64,000 nucleotides of DNA from Tautonia plasticadhaerens (GTDB lineage: Bacteria; Planctomycetota; Planctomycetia; Isosphaerales; Isosphaeraceae). Numbering within the stretch: the stretch's first letter is position 1; each line of letters starts with the position of its first letter. The position numbers were made by a program, and so were the translations under genes. Under the pieces are notes generated by a model. That model was not told the DNA's origin. It made no database searches and saw nothing but the letters and a program-made list of their open reading frames with translations. Positions 1 through 9,915 of this stretch are shown piece by piece. Location: NCBI RefSeq assembly GCF_007752535.1, contig NZ_CP036426.1, positions 5,890,001 to 5,954,000 on the forward strand, given 5' to 3'.

Positions 1-93
1 GACGAATCGTCCGCCGGGGGCTTGGCGTGCGACAATCGTCGGCAGCGTCGGACGAATCACCGTCAAATGTCGAGAGAACGGGAGGGCACGGCG

Positions 94-693
94 ATGGGCT
101 GGTTCGGGCCGAGCAAGGACGAGGTGTGGCGACGGTTGGGCGAGGAGATCGACGCCGACTTCATCGACGGCGGCTTCTGGAAGGGCAGCAAGGTCCAGGC
201 CCACGTCGGCCCCTGGACGGTGACGCTCGATACCTTCACGGTCTCGACGGGCAAGTCGCACGTCACCTACACCCGGATGCGTGCCCCCTACGTCAACCCG
301 GAGGGGCTCCGGTTCACCGTCTACCGCAAGGGCCTCTTCAGCGAGCTGGGCAAGCTGCTGGGCATGCAGGACATCGAGGTCGGCGACCCCGAGTTCGACG
401 AGGCGTTCATCGTCAAGGGGACCGACGAGTCGAGGGTCCGGGAGCTGTTCTCCGACCCGGAGGTCCGGGCGCTGGCCCTGTTGCAGCCGAAGATCCGACT
501 GACGGTCAAGGACAGCGAGGGGTGGTTCGGCCCGTCGTTCCCCGAGGGGGTGGACGAGCTGCACTTCCAGGTCGTCGGCGTGATCAAGGAGGTGGACCGG
601 CTCAAGGGCCTGTTCGAGCTGTTCGCCGCCGTGCTGGACCGGCTCTGCCGCATCGGGTCGGCCCACGAGCAGGAGCCGGGGGTGTCCCTCTGA
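94..693 (+). CDS. hypothetical protein, 199 aa
   Basis: I do not recognise a family with confidence. The protein begins MGWFGPSKDEVW and is an alpha/beta mixture without a signal peptide or membrane segment, so it is probably cytosolic. The open frame extends upstream to base 22, but the ATG at 94 is preferred because GGAGGG lies about 7 bases before it. Codon use is strongly GC3-biased, like a real planctomycete gene. It is followed after about 125 bases by another unknown gene on the same strand. The domain order and the phrase GLFSELGKLLGMQD faintly recall DUF3137-type proteins, but this is not a firm assignment. Confidence 0.6.
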   Translation: MGWFGPSKDEVWRRLGEEIDADFIDGGFWKGSKVQAHVGPWTVTLDTFTVSTGKSHVTYTRMRAPYVNPEGLRFTVYRKGLFSELGKLLGMQDIEVGDPEFDEAFIVKGTDESRVRELFSDPEVRALALLQPKIRLTVKDSEGWFGPSFPEGVDELHFQVVGVIKEVDRLKGLFELFAAVLDRLCRIGSAHEQEPGVSL

Positions 694-817
694 CCCCCGT
701 CCGGTACGTCAGGACGGGCTGCCATGACGTGACGAGCTGCCTGCCTCCCCCTGCTGACTGGCTGCTGACCGAGCCCGTAGAATACCCCGTGGGCGGATGA
801 CACACCGGGGGCAGGGT

Positions 818-1300
818 ATGCGATACATCCTGGGGGCCAGGGTGAGGCCCGAGAGGCGGTCCGACTTGCTGCGGGCTCTCGAAGACGGCACGTTCGGCGA
901 AGGCTTCCCCTACGGCGACCTGGGCGAGGTGCTCTGCGAGGGCCGTGTGGACGCCACGGGCACGATCCGCTGGGTCGAGGTCTGCTACTGCCGGGAGTAT
1001 TACGGTGTGGCGATGCACGAGGAGCTGCCCTACCTGGAGGAGTACCTGACCGACATCGAGGTGGCCGACGCCCGCAGCCCGGCCCATTGCGAGGGCTACC
1101 CGGCCTGCAACGACTGCGACTGCACGAGGAAGGTGCGGTTCGAGGGTGAGCACCTTCTGGACCACCTCCGCCGCACCGCCGCCGAGCTGGTCGAGTCCCC
1201 TCCCGGAGGAGGTTGCCCGACCCGTTGGCTGGGCTGGAGGGGAGAAACGAGCCCCGAGGAGGACCGCAGGAGCCGGGCAGGATACACTCCTGACCGTTGA
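818..1300 (+). CDS. hypothetical Cys-rich protein, 160 aa
   Basis: Unknown function. The start ATG at 818 (MRYILGARV) has a GGGGGCAGGG purine stretch just upstream; an in-frame ATG at 797 is possible but has no better site. A cysteine cluster around residues 89-102 (HCEGYPACNDCDC), together with earlier cysteines in VCYCREYYG, suggests metal binding. No signal peptide is visible. It sits between two other unknown same-strand genes, with 37 bases to the next start, so the three may be co-transcribed. The last 30 residues are low in hydrophobic residues and probably disordered. Confidence 0.55.
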   Translation: MRYILGARVRPERRSDLLRALEDGTFGEGFPYGDLGEVLCEGRVDATGTIRWVEVCYCREYYGVAMHEELPYLEEYLTDIEVADARSPAHCEGYPACNDCDCTRKVRFEGEHLLDHLRRTAAELVESPPGGGCPTRWLGWRGETSPEEDRRSRAGYTPDR

Positions 1301-1336
1301 ACGGCCGTCGGAGTGGGCCAGTCGAGGCAGCACCGC

Positions 1337-2008
1337 ATGGGCTGGAAGGCGTCGTGCATCCTGGTCAACGAGCGTGGTCCGGGCTACCTGGGCACGATGC
1401 CGCCGCACGAGCCCGTTCGTGCCCGGAAGTTGATCGCCGGGCTGGGGCTCGGCCCGCATCGCAGCCGGGGGATGACGACCCTCGACCGGGGGATCTACCC
1501 GGAACATCTCGTCGTGGGTGCCTACGACGGGGCTGCGGTCATCGGCCATCCCGAGATCGGCGACTGCTGCCTGGACTCCGGGGCCGACCCGCTGACGGCC
1601 CGGATCTTGGCGGCCTTCCCGGAGGCGGCGGTCCTGCGGGTCGGCCTGCACAGCGTCGTCAACCTCTGGAGCTACGCCTACTTCGGGGCGGGCAGGCTGC
1701 TGCGAGCCTACGGCGGCTGTGCCGACAAGGGGGTCATGCTGGACGTGGGCGACCTGCTGCCCGAGGAGCGGCCACACTTCGAGCGGTCCGTGGTCCGGGA
1801 CGGCGAGCGGTTCTTCTCCGCCGAGGTCGGCGGGCAGATGGAGGAGTTCGACGCCTCGGCCTACGGGGAGGAACTCGCCTTCGAGGTGATGGGACGGTTC
1901 TTCGGCTGCCGCCCGGATCGGGCCGACTCGGGGGCGGACCCGCTGGAGTTGCCGATGGAGTCATTCGAGCGAGAGAAGGCGAGGTGGTGGTCCTTCGGGA
2001 AGGGATGA
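1337..2008 (+). CDS. hypothetical protein, possibly DUF6928-like, 223 aa
   Basis: The N-terminus MGWKASCILVNERG is a hydrophobic strand, followed by a mixed alpha/beta protein with VVGAYDGAAVIGHPEIGD and WSYAYFGAGRLLRAYGGCAD. This layout resembles the poorly characterised DUF6928 family, but I cannot prove it. The ATG at 1337 was chosen over 1313 because of a GAGGCAG stretch about 9 bases upstream and because the family-like strand starts there. No signal peptide or membrane segment is seen. It ends 22 bases before the stop of the convergent gene at 2031-2555. Confidence 0.5.
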   Translation: MGWKASCILVNERGPGYLGTMPPHEPVRARKLIAGLGLGPHRSRGMTTLDRGIYPEHLVVGAYDGAAVIGHPEIGDCCLDSGADPLTARILAAFPEAAVLRVGLHSVVNLWSYAYFGAGRLLRAYGGCADKGVMLDVGDLLPEERPHFERSVVRDGERFFSAEVGGQMEEFDASAYGEELAFEVMGRFFGCRPDRADSGADPLELPMESFEREKARWWSFGKG

Positions 2009-2030
2009 TCTCAGCAGGAGGCCGTGCTGC

Positions 2031-2555
2031 TCAGGAGGAGACGACCTCGCCGGAGCCGTCGAGCCAGTAGTCGTTGCCCCAATGGAGGACGAACTGATCG
2101 TCGGCGTCCCAGAGCCGCATCGACTCAAGAACGTCGGCCCTCTCGTCGTCGGATGCCTCGGGGTCGTCCAGGATCTCACCGAAGTGGTCGGGGCGGGCCT
2201 CGATGCCGATGCCGAGTTCGGGGATGAAGAACCGCTTCACCCGGATCGTCGCCGGTCGGAATCCCATCTCTCCCTGCCAGGCCCCGAGCCGAGGGGCAAT
2301 CCGATCATCATCGATGTCGTAGTGGCCGACCATCCCCTCGATCGGCTGTCCATCGACAAGGACGCCGCTGCGTTGCAGGAACTCCAGGTGGCGTGCCTCG
2401 TGGCCGAGCATGTCGCCCGAGGCGTCGAAGAAGATGGCGACCAGATTGGGGCAGTAGACGCCCATCAGGACTTGCCTCCCGTCCCCGGTCATCCCGGCCT
2501 CGAAATAGCCCTGGTCGGGCCGGATCGAGTGGAGTTTCGCTTCATCCCGACTCAT
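2031..2555 (-). CDS. hypothetical protein, 174 aa
   Basis: Unknown soluble protein rich in Asp/Glu and Trp (for example WGNDYWLDGSGEVVSS at the C-terminus). The start at 2555 (MSRDEAKLHSI) is preferred over the far-upstream one at 2780 because GGGAGAGG lies just before it and because codon bias begins there. The segment RHLEFLQRSGVLVDGQPIEGMVGHY is the most structured-looking part. It is convergent with the gene ending at 2008. The upstream neighbour is only a decayed gene fragment, so it is probably a single-gene transcript. Confidence 0.5.
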   Translation of the reverse strand: MSRDEAKLHSIRPDQGYFEAGMTGDGRQVLMGVYCPNLVAIFFDASGDMLGHEARHLEFLQRSGVLVDGQPIEGMVGHYDIDDDRIAPRLGAWQGEMGFRPATIRVKRFFIPELGIGIEARPDHFGEILDDPEASDDERADVLESMRLWDADDQFVLHWGNDYWLDGSGEVVSS

Positions 2556-2616
2556 CGCAGCCTCTCCCTCGGCGCTTTTCGTGTCCGTCTCGGCGGGATG
2601 AACGGCCCCGGCACGT

Positions 2617-2775
2617 CTCACCCGGCATGAGGTCGATGAGCCCGCAGCCCTTGGCGTGCCGACCCAGACCACGGCAGCGACTCGGCACGTCCTCGTGGTC
2701 GCAGCCAGGGTCTTCGAGGGCATCCCCGAGAGGATCGGTAGGGCGGTCGAAGGCCGTCCTTGGTAGATCACCATG
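2617..2775 (-). pseudogene. remnant of a planctomycete repeat-type protein (C-terminal piece)
   Basis: The minus frame reads DPLGDALEDPGCDHEDV, then CRGLGRHAKGCGLIDLMPG. From memory this matches the C-terminal signature of a large planctomycete-restricted family (ADALEDAGCDxADxLxHCR...HVRGCWxxDLxLG). Only about 50 residues are left, with no start codon or ribosome site, and several conserved positions are changed. I therefore call it a decayed 3' fragment. It fills most of the gap between the gene at 2031-2555 and the broken reductase. Confidence 0.45.
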
Positions 2776-2899
2776 GTCAATGGGACGGATGTCTCCTCCC
2801 TCCTCCCGCCACAGCCCGGCTTCGAGGGAGGTCACGAAGGTCTCCCGCCACTTCTCCGGGCTGGGATGGAAGACAGATCAGCCTTCATCGAGTCGGCGA

Positions 2900-3922
<1,023 letters not shown>

Positions 3923-4065
3923 GGCTCATCGACGGTGAAGCGTCCCTCCAGGGTGGTGATCCTCGGTCACGCATCGTATCCTCGCCCGGAGGCATGGGCC
4001 AGGATGCCGGGCCACGAGTGCCGAAGACCATGAACAACGACGAGGATTCCAGGACGAGGACTGAG

Positions 4066-5490
4066 ATGAGCTTCGGAGTACGGATGAGGACGACGATCGA
4101 GCCGACGGGGCCGTGGAGGAGGCCCGCCCGATCCCTCGGCACGGGCGGGACGTGGCTCCTCGTGGGGCTGATGCTCGCCTCATCGATGGCGTCGGTCCGT
4201 GCCGACGAGCCGCCGGCCGAGGTGGTCGTCCGCCCCGAGCCCGCCCCCGGACCGCTGGACAATCCGCTCAAGGGCTGGTGCCCCTACACCGACGCCGGGC
4301 CGATCCGCCAGCCCTACTCGATGGTCTTCCTCTACGCCCCCTGGAAGGAGTTGGAGCCCGAGGAGGGCCGCTACGCCTTCGAGCAATGGGAACGTCGGGC
4401 CTGGGCTGCGCCCGAGGCCCAGGGCAAGCACGTCGTCCTGCGGGTCTACATCGACTACCCCGGCCGGCCCTCGGGCCTGCCCGGCTGGCTCAAGGACCAA
4501 GGCGTCACGCTGACGCCGTATGAGGACCACGGCGGCGGGCTCTCGCCCGACTACGACGACCCCCGGATGGTGGCGGCGCTGGAGCGGCTGATCGAGGCGA
4601 TGGGCCGCCGCTACAACGCCCACCCCAGGGTGGCCTTCCTCCAGCTCGGCCTGCTGGGCTTCTGGGGCGAGTGGCACACCTGGCCCCGCAGCGAGCTGTA
4701 CGCCAGCCCGCAGACCGAGCAGCGGGTCATCGAGGCGTACCGGAGGGCATTCCCCGACACGCTCCTCCAGGCCCGCTACGCCAGGGACTTCGCCGGGGAG
4801 CAGCCGTGGCTGGGCTTCCACGACGACATGTTCCCCGAGGACACCGACAACGGCCGGGACTGGTCGTTCCTGGCCGGGCTCCGCCGGTCGGGCCGCACCG
4901 ACAACTGGCAGCGGGCGGCCATCGGCGGCGAGATGGTGCCGCACCGGGCGACGGCGTGGCTCGGGCCGGAGTACCGCCAGACCGTCGAGATGCTGGAGCG
5001 GGGGCACTTCACGTGGATCGGCCCGTACTGCCCGGCTCTGGGACGCTCGCAAGGCCCGGAGTTCCGGGAGCGGGGCGAGGCCCTGGTGCGACGGATGGGC
5101 TACCAGTTCCGGCTCGACGAGATCCGGCACCCCGCCTCCGTCGTCCGGGATGAGCCGCTCAAGGTCGTGATCCGAGGCGAGAATGAGGGGGTCGCCCCGT
5201 TCTACTACCCCTGGCAGGCGGAGCTGGCCCTGCTGGACGAGTCGGGCGAGCCGGTCGAGTGGCTGCGGCTGGACTGCGACGTGCGATCATGGCTTCCGGG
5301 GCCGTTCCGGGTCGAGGAGGCGGTCGGCGTCCAGGCCCCGGCGGGCCGCTACCGCCTGGCCCTGGGCATCATCGACCCCTGGACCGATCGCCCGTCCATC
5401 GCCTTCGCCAACGAGCTGGACCGCCAGGGGGGCTGGGCCGTGCTCTCGGCGCTCGTCGTCGAGTCGAGGCAGGTCGGTGACCGGCCCTGA
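4066..5490 (+). CDS. secreted DUF4832-type glycoside-hydrolase-like protein, 474 aa
   Basis: Residues about 24-47 form a signal peptide (hydrophobic GTWLLVGLMLASSMASVRA), so the mature protein is exported. It then follows the DUF4832 pattern: NPLKGWCPY, WKELEPEEGRYAFEQWE, VLRVYIDYPG, LQLGLLGFWGEWHTWP and, near the end, a beta-sandwich-like region. The WGEWHTW motif and TIM-barrel-like strands suggest a carbohydrate-active enzyme, but no substrate can be read from the sequence. The start at 4066 follows a GACGAGGA stretch; 3994 and 4084 are alternatives. It overlaps the next gene by 14 bases, indicating coupling. Confidence 0.8.
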   Translation: MSFGVRMRTTIEPTGPWRRPARSLGTGGTWLLVGLMLASSMASVRADEPPAEVVVRPEPAPGPLDNPLKGWCPYTDAGPIRQPYSMVFLYAPWKELEPEEGRYAFEQWERRAWAAPEAQGKHVVLRVYIDYPGRPSGLPGWLKDQGVTLTPYEDHGGGLSPDYDDPRMVAALERLIEAMGRRYNAHPRVAFLQLGLLGFWGEWHTWPRSELYASPQTEQRVIEAYRRAFPDTLLQARYARDFAGEQPWLGFHDDMFPEDTDNGRDWSFLAGLRRSGRTDNWQRAAIGGEMVPHRATAWLGPEYRQTVEMLERGHFTWIGPYCPALGRSQGPEFRERGEALVRRMGYQFRLDEIRHPASVVRDEPLKVVIRGENEGVAPFYYPWQAELALLDESGEPVEWLRLDCDVRSWLPGPFRVEEAVGVQAPAGRYRLALGIIDPWTDRPSIAFANELDRQGGWAVLSALVVESRQVGDRP

Positions 5491-5872
5491 TCCGAATGGC
5501 GGGCACGATCGACCGACCCCCGATCCGGCCCTGCTCGATGTCGCCTGCGATGTGGCGATCCGTCTCAAGGGCCACGGCGACTACAAAGGGCGGAGCGGGG
5601 CGCTGAAGGCGCTGGCCAGGCGAGCCCCCGGCTTCACCGAGGAAGTGTACCGTGACACCCTCGACCTGCTCTGCGGGGCCTACGACCGGGCCGTCGAGGC
5701 GATCCGAACTCACCGGCGGGAGCGGCCGGGGAAGACGAGTCGGTTCGCCGAGTTCGAGGACATCGACCTCGACGCCTGCCTGGTCGAGCTGGAGGCGATC
5801 GGGCCGGGCGTGGCGACGGAGCAGAAGCGGGCCATCCTGACCTGGGTGATCTACTGGCACGACCTGAAGTAG
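5477..5872 (+). CDS. hypothetical helical protein, 131 aa
   Basis: An unknown, mostly helical cytosolic protein. The GTG at 5477 is preceded by GAGGCAGG and overlaps the end of the DUF4832 gene by 14 bases, so translation is probably coupled. The frame continues far upstream without coding signal, which is why the start is placed here. Recognisable pieces are LLDVACDVAIRLKGHGDYKG and RAILTWVIYWHDLK. The arrangement of helices with repeated aromatic and acidic residues gives no known domain. It converges on the DUF7079 gene with a 31-base gap. Confidence 0.6.
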   Translation: MTGPDPNGGHDRPTPDPALLDVACDVAIRLKGHGDYKGRSGALKALARRAPGFTEEVYRDTLDLLCGAYDRAVEAIRTHRRERPGKTSRFAEFEDIDLDACLVELEAIGPGVATEQKRAILTWVIYWHDLK

Positions 5873-5903
5873 ATGCCCATGGGTGCCCGGCGAATCGTGC
5901 GGA

Positions 5904-6299
5904 TCATGGCCCGGTTGCCGACGCCGGGACCATCAGCTCGACGAGCCTGTGCCAATGCCGCTCCGTGGCGAACGTCATGGCCCGCCTCCCGATCCCGAGA
6001 CGGACCAGCATACGTAGGATCGGGGTCCGCCTCCTCGCCCGCCTGGCCGCCTCATCGTAGAGCCACTCCCGGTCGAAACAGGCCCACTCCCCGGCGATGG
6101 ACAGCAGGTTGGGGAAGACGACGGGAGCGACCTCGAAGAGGTAGATCTCCCTCAGCTCACCGACGCTGTAGCCCGACCGCCTCATGGCCTCGGCGATCCG
6201 CCGCAGGTCGTCCTCCGCAAGCTCCGTGTCGAGCCACAACTCGGAGAGTGCGGCCCAGACCGGCTCCCTCCGCCCGATCTCTGCCTCGACGAATGCCAT
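5904..6299 (-). CDS. DUF7079 family protein, 131 aa
   Basis: Matches the DUF7079 pattern over its whole length: VWAALSELWLDTEL, the helix DDLRRIAEAMRRSGYSVGEL, IYLFEVAPVVFPNL, and AGEWACFDREWL. Family members are small cytosolic proteins of unknown role, often in adaptive or accessory regions. The ATG at 6299 lies about 8 bases after GGGAGGGG on the minus strand. The C-terminus carries an Arg-rich helix (RRARRRTPILRMLVRLGIGRR). It is downstream of two other minus-strand genes, with only 31 bases from the membrane-protein stop, so it is probably in an operon with them. Confidence 0.7.
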   Translation of the reverse strand: MAFVEAEIGRREPVWAALSELWLDTELAEDDLRRIAEAMRRSGYSVGELREIYLFEVAPVVFPNLLSIAGEWACFDREWLYDEAARRARRRTPILRMLVRLGIGRRAMTFATERHWHRLVELMVPASATGP

Positions 6300-6330
6300 C
6301 GCATCACCCCTCCCGGACGAATGGCCCCGC

Positions 6331-6687
6331 TCACTGGGCGAGGCCCACGACCGCCCGCATCACGAGGCTCATCAGCCCGACGACCATGGCCAGGGAGATC
6401 CCCACGGCGACGAGCGAGAGCCCGAGCCGGTCCGGGGGCCGCCATCGCAGCCGGGGCAGGAGCACCCGCACGACGAGCAGGGCCATGAGCCCAAGGACGA
6501 CGCACGGCGTCAGGATGATGGCGAGGATCGACAACCGGTCCCCGAGATTCGAGGCGGACCTCGTGAACAGCGTCGGCGCAGAGGCCCGGTCGAGGGCGAG
6601 GCCGACTGCTACGGCCGCCACCATGGCCAGGACATCGGCCAATGAGAGTCGATGCCCTCCTGCCGTCCTGCCCGTTGAGCCCATCAC
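6331..6687 (-). CDS. small integral membrane protein, 118 aa
   Basis: Three hydrophobic segments are visible: about residues 16-32 (ADVLAMVAAVAVGLAL), 50-75 (ILAIILTPCVVLGLMALLVV) and 88-112 (LGLSLVAVGISLAMVVGLMS). Basic loops (RVLLPRLRWRPPDR) sit between the second and third. No enzymatic motif is present. The start codon overlaps the end of the tautomerase gene by 4 bases, which indicates a coupled operon of tautomerase, membrane protein and DUF7079. Function unknown. Confidence 0.6.
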   Translation of the reverse strand: MMGSTGRTAGGHRLSLADVLAMVAAVAVGLALDRASAPTLFTRSASNLGDRLSILAIILTPCVVLGLMALLVVRVLLPRLRWRPPDRLGLSLVAVGISLAMVVGLMSLVMRAVVGLAQ

Positions 6688-6947
6688 GGTGCCCCCGACG
6701 GCCCTGGGCCACGGCCTTCGTCGGTGCTCTGCTCCCCGGTCGTCCGGGCGTCCCGGCTGCGATACTCGGTCGTCAGCATCCCGGCGAAGCCCCAGTTCTC
6801 GGGATCGACCTCCTCGATGATCACGTGGGTGTGCTCCGGCCGCTTCCCGAGCACCCGCCGGAGCGTCTGCGTAATCTCGGCGACGACCTGCCGCTTCTGC
6901 TCCGCCGTCACGCCGTCACGGGTGATCCTCACGTTGACGACCGGCAT
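6684..6947 (-). CDS. tautomerase family protein (4-oxalocrotonate tautomerase-like)
   Basis: Short 4-OT-type tautomerase. After removal of Met, the catalytic Pro1 begins PVVNVRITRDGVTAEQK; the second half has HVIIEEVDPENWGFAG and a TEYRSR end typical of the family. Such enzymes use Pro1 as a base in keto-enol isomerisation and act as hexamers or trimers in the cytosol. At 87 aa it is longer than the classic 60-70 aa because of a disordered Gly/Pro/Glu tail. It is the first gene of a likely three-gene minus-strand operon (4-base overlap with the next gene). Confidence 0.8.
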   Translation of the reverse strand: MPVVNVRITRDGVTAEQKRQVVAEITQTLRRVLGKRPEHTHVIIEEVDPENWGFAGMLTTEYRSRDARTTGEQSTDEGRGPGPSGAP

Positions 6948-7220
6948 GGCCTAACCTCGATGAGGATGGAGGGATTGGGTACGGAGATGCGGGCGGTCGA
7001 TCGATGTTCGGCGGCACCTCGCCGATCGACCCAAGGTATCATGGACGAGGCGTGAGCGACGAGGGCCACCACCGCCGGCCGACCGCCGATGTCGGTCCTC
7101 GGGAGATGCCTCCTCCCAGGGGAGCATCGTGATGATCGGCATCGAAGGCCCACTACCTCGTCTAGACAACTCCGATTCTCGTGCCGGGCGGGGTACGGAT
7201 CGGTTTCGGGGCGAGCTCCC

Positions 7221-8912
7221 ATGAACGACACGCCGCTGCACAGGGCCGAGACCGCCGAGGAGGCGGAGCGGCTCATCGATGGAGGCTGTCGGGTCGATCG
7301 CCCCGGCTGGATGGGGGCCACGCCGCTGTTCCGGGCGGCGGAACGGGGGCTGACCGAGGTCGCCCGTGCCCTGATCCGCCGGGGGGCCAACGTCAACGCC
7401 GGGCGGCCCGATCGCCCGACGGCCCTGCACTACGCCGCCAATGCCGAGGTGGCGGGCGTCCTGACCGACGCCGGGGCGGAGGTCGAGGCCCTCGATGGGA
7501 TCGGCCGATCGCCCCTGCACTGGGCCGCTCAGTTCGGGCGGCCTGACGTGGCCGAACTCCTGATCCGCTCCGGGTCCGAGGTCAACCGCCCGGCGGCCGA
7601 CGGGATGACCCCGCTGCACTGGGCCGCCCAGGAGGGCCGGGCCGAGGTCGTCCGGCTCTTGCTTCGTGAAGGGGCGGAGGCCGATCGGCAGGATGGCCGG
7701 GGCCGCACGCCGCTGCATCGGGCCGCCTGGCGGGGCCAGGCCGAGGTCGTGGAGGTGCTGCTCGACGCCGGAGCCGACGCAGGGATACGGAACAAGGGCG
7801 GCCAGACTCCCCGACACGAGGCCGAGTCGAACGGCCACGAGGCGACGGCGAAACGCCTGGAAGCAGCCCAGGGCAAGTCGGTCCGAGCGGAAAAGGTGCT
7901 CACGGAGCCACCGGCGAGGAGGTCGCTCGCTCTGACGAAGGTCAGGACGCACCCGCTGCGGCCCGAGGCGGTCACCGTCGCCGATCAGGCGGCCCTGCAC
8001 CGCTGGGGACTCGGGGAGCCGCCGGGGGTCGTCACCGGCCTCCAGGCCCATCACCCCTGGTTCACCGACATGGCCGTGGACCCGCAGGGCGACGTGTTCG
8101 CCGTGACCACGCCCGGTCAGGCGATCGAGCTGCGGCGGTGGGATGACCTCCGGGTCGTGGCCCAGGTCGCCTGCCCCACCGAGGGCCGGTCCGGCTGGCA
8201 GGCCCTCGACTTTTCCCCGGACGGGCGCTGGCTCGCCGTCGCCGGCTCCTACGAGCTGGTCCGGCTCATCGACCGGGCCACCGGGGAGGTCGTCGCCACG
8301 GAGGAGGCCGGGGAAGGGACGTGCTGCGTGCGGTTCGACCCGTCGTCCCGCCTGCTGGCCACCGCCTGCTCGTTCCAGGGCGGCGGGCACGTGCGGATCG
8401 ACCGGATCGAGGGCGGCCGGCTGGTGCCGGTGGCCGAGCTCGACCGGAGCGATCATCGGACGCCCGGCAAGCGATTCGTGGACACGCTGGCCCACCTGGC
8501 ATTCAGCCCCGACGGAGGGTCGCTGGCCCTGTTCGAGACCTCGGCGATCTACCCCGACGCCCGGCCGATGGGGTGGCGGGGCGATGTGGTGGTGTACGAG
8601 GCCGGGACGTGGGCGCAGCGGTGGGCCGCCTCGGTCGATGCCGAGGCGACCGGGGATGGCCGCAACCTCGCCCAGGCGGGGCACGAGTTGGGATTCCTCA
8701 CCGAGGTGCTCTTCGTGGACGACGAGACGCTGGCCTGCGGGGCGACCGGCGGCCACGTCCTGTTCTACCGGGTCGCCGACGGCAAGCTCCTGCGGCGGGT
8801 CCGTGTCCACCCCGAGGCCCCGGTCGTGTCGCTCGCCCTGGAGCCTTCGGGACGGGCCGTCTGGGCGGCCCTAGGCGTGGGCGGCGGCACGCTGGCCCGT
8901 GTCCCCCTTTGA
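7221..8912 (+). CDS. ankyrin-repeat / WD40-like beta-propeller fusion, 563 aa
   Basis: Residues 1 to about 215 are six or seven ankyrin repeats with the TPLHxAAxxGxxEVVxxLLxxGA pattern (for example TPLHWAAQEGRAEVVRLLL). After a short linker, residues about 270-563 form propeller-like blades, seen as WQALDFSPDGRWLAVAG, VRFDPSSRLLATA, LAFSPDGGSLALF and LALEPSGRAVWAALG. Both halves are protein-interaction scaffolds, so an adaptor role is likely, probably in the cytosol as there is no signal peptide. ATG 7221 is chosen at the first ankyrin repeat; upstream in-frame codons lack coding character. It is monocistronic by spacing. Confidence 0.8.
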   Translation: MNDTPLHRAETAEEAERLIDGGCRVDRPGWMGATPLFRAAERGLTEVARALIRRGANVNAGRPDRPTALHYAANAEVAGVLTDAGAEVEALDGIGRSPLHWAAQFGRPDVAELLIRSGSEVNRPAADGMTPLHWAAQEGRAEVVRLLLREGAEADRQDGRGRTPLHRAAWRGQAEVVEVLLDAGADAGIRNKGGQTPRHEAESNGHEATAKRLEAAQGKSVRAEKVLTEPPARRSLALTKVRTHPLRPEAVTVADQAALHRWGLGEPPGVVTGLQAHHPWFTDMAVDPQGDVFAVTTPGQAIELRRWDDLRVVAQVACPTEGRSGWQALDFSPDGRWLAVAGSYELVRLIDRATGEVVATEEAGEGTCCVRFDPSSRLLATACSFQGGGHVRIDRIEGGRLVPVAELDRSDHRTPGKRFVDTLAHLAFSPDGGSLALFETSAIYPDARPMGWRGDVVVYEAGTWAQRWAASVDAEATGDGRNLAQAGHELGFLTEVLFVDDETLACGATGGHVLFYRVADGKLLRRVRVHPEAPVVSLALEPSGRAVWAALGVGGGTLARVPL

Positions 8913-8960
8913 CGTTCCCGTTCGGCCGGTGATCCTGATGGGCGGCCCCGGAGCGACCCC

Positions 8961-9701
8961 ATGCCGACCTTCGCCGACCTCGGCATCCCGTTCCCGCTCT
9001 TCGAGGCCCCGACGGACGATGCGAGCGACTACGCCGGCCTGGCCACCTGCCGCCTCTGCGGCGTCGGGGGCCGGCACTGCTTCGAGCCGGGCGGCGGCGA
9101 TGACCTGATCGTCCCCTGTGCGTCCTGCGGCGTCGAGAACCGGCTCTCTGCCGGTGCCCGGAGGGACGTGCCCTGCCGTGGTTGCGGCTCGACGGTCCCG
9201 TTCCCCGAACCGCTCAAGGCCAGGAAGCAGCTCCTCGCCTGCTACGACTGCCTGCGGACGGGCAGGGCGGCGATGGCCAAGGATACCGAGTTCGGGATGG
9301 TCTCGTGAATGGAGGCGAGCCGGGGCGTCACGCACGGCGTTCCGGGGCTGCGGACGGACCAGTTCGAGGTCGTCCCCATCGACCCGGACGAGGACTGGTA
9401 CGGCATCCGTGTGCCGACCGAGCACCTGTGGGAGCTGCTCCGCACGCCCGGCTTCCACTCCTGGCAGGGCGAGCGATGGCTATTCTGCTGCCGGCAGCCC
9501 ATGACCTACCTGGGCGGCTGGTGTAACGCCGTGGAGTCGCTCCGGCCCGATGACCCGAGCGCCTTCTATGAGTTCCACTTCGACCCCGACGACGAGGCGA
9601 GGGGCTGGGGCCACGAGGGGTTCGAGTCGGGGAGCCCCAGCCTGTACGTCTACCGCTGCCGCTCGTGCGGACGATGCCGGGCCACCTGGGACTGCGACTG
9701 A
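8961..9701 (+). pseudogene. CbrC/UPF0167 family gene with an in-frame opal stop
   Basis: Both halves belong to the CbrC (UPF0167) family, whose E. coli member affects colicin tolerance. The first half has FPLFEAPTDDASDYAGLATCRLCG, zinc-binding-type CASCG and CRGCG, and CYDCLRTGRAAMAKDTEFGMVS. The second has GVTHGVPGL, TPGFHSWQGERWLFCC and PMTYLGGW. They are joined in the same frame by TGA (9306-9308), exactly where the family has the Trp of MVSWE. A TGG-to-TGA transition is the simplest cause. ATG at 9309 directly follows, so a second short product could in principle be made. Confidence 0.8.
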
Positions 9702-9717
9702 GCCGGGTCGAGATCCG

Positions 9718-9850
9718 TCAGGAGGCCCGGTCGAACCTCGCCAGGATGCCCTCGATGGCGTCGGCGTGGATCTCCCACGACTCCGCCGAATATCCGCCCA
9801 GCAGGAACATACGAACCGTGAAACGGGCCGGAGTCTCATCCCGCCCGGAC
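9718..9850 (-). pseudogene. C-terminal remnant of a second histone deacetylase gene
   Basis: The minus frame reads MFLLGGYSAESWEIHADAIEG then ILARFDRAS and a stop. It parallels the last 45 residues of the intact deacetylase at 13083-14009 (MVLSGGYSAESWKIHADAIEG). Over about 80 bases the DNA of the two is similar but clearly diverged, so this is an old copy or a remnant of a paralogue. There is no start codon or N-terminal part nearby. The matching N-terminal remnant lies about 7 kb away on the same strand at 16664-16816. Confidence 0.75.
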
Positions 9851-9915
9851 CGGCCCGTCCAACACTGCCCCGCCCCGGTCGCCCCGGACGACGACTCCTC
9901 GCTCGTGCAGGTCGC

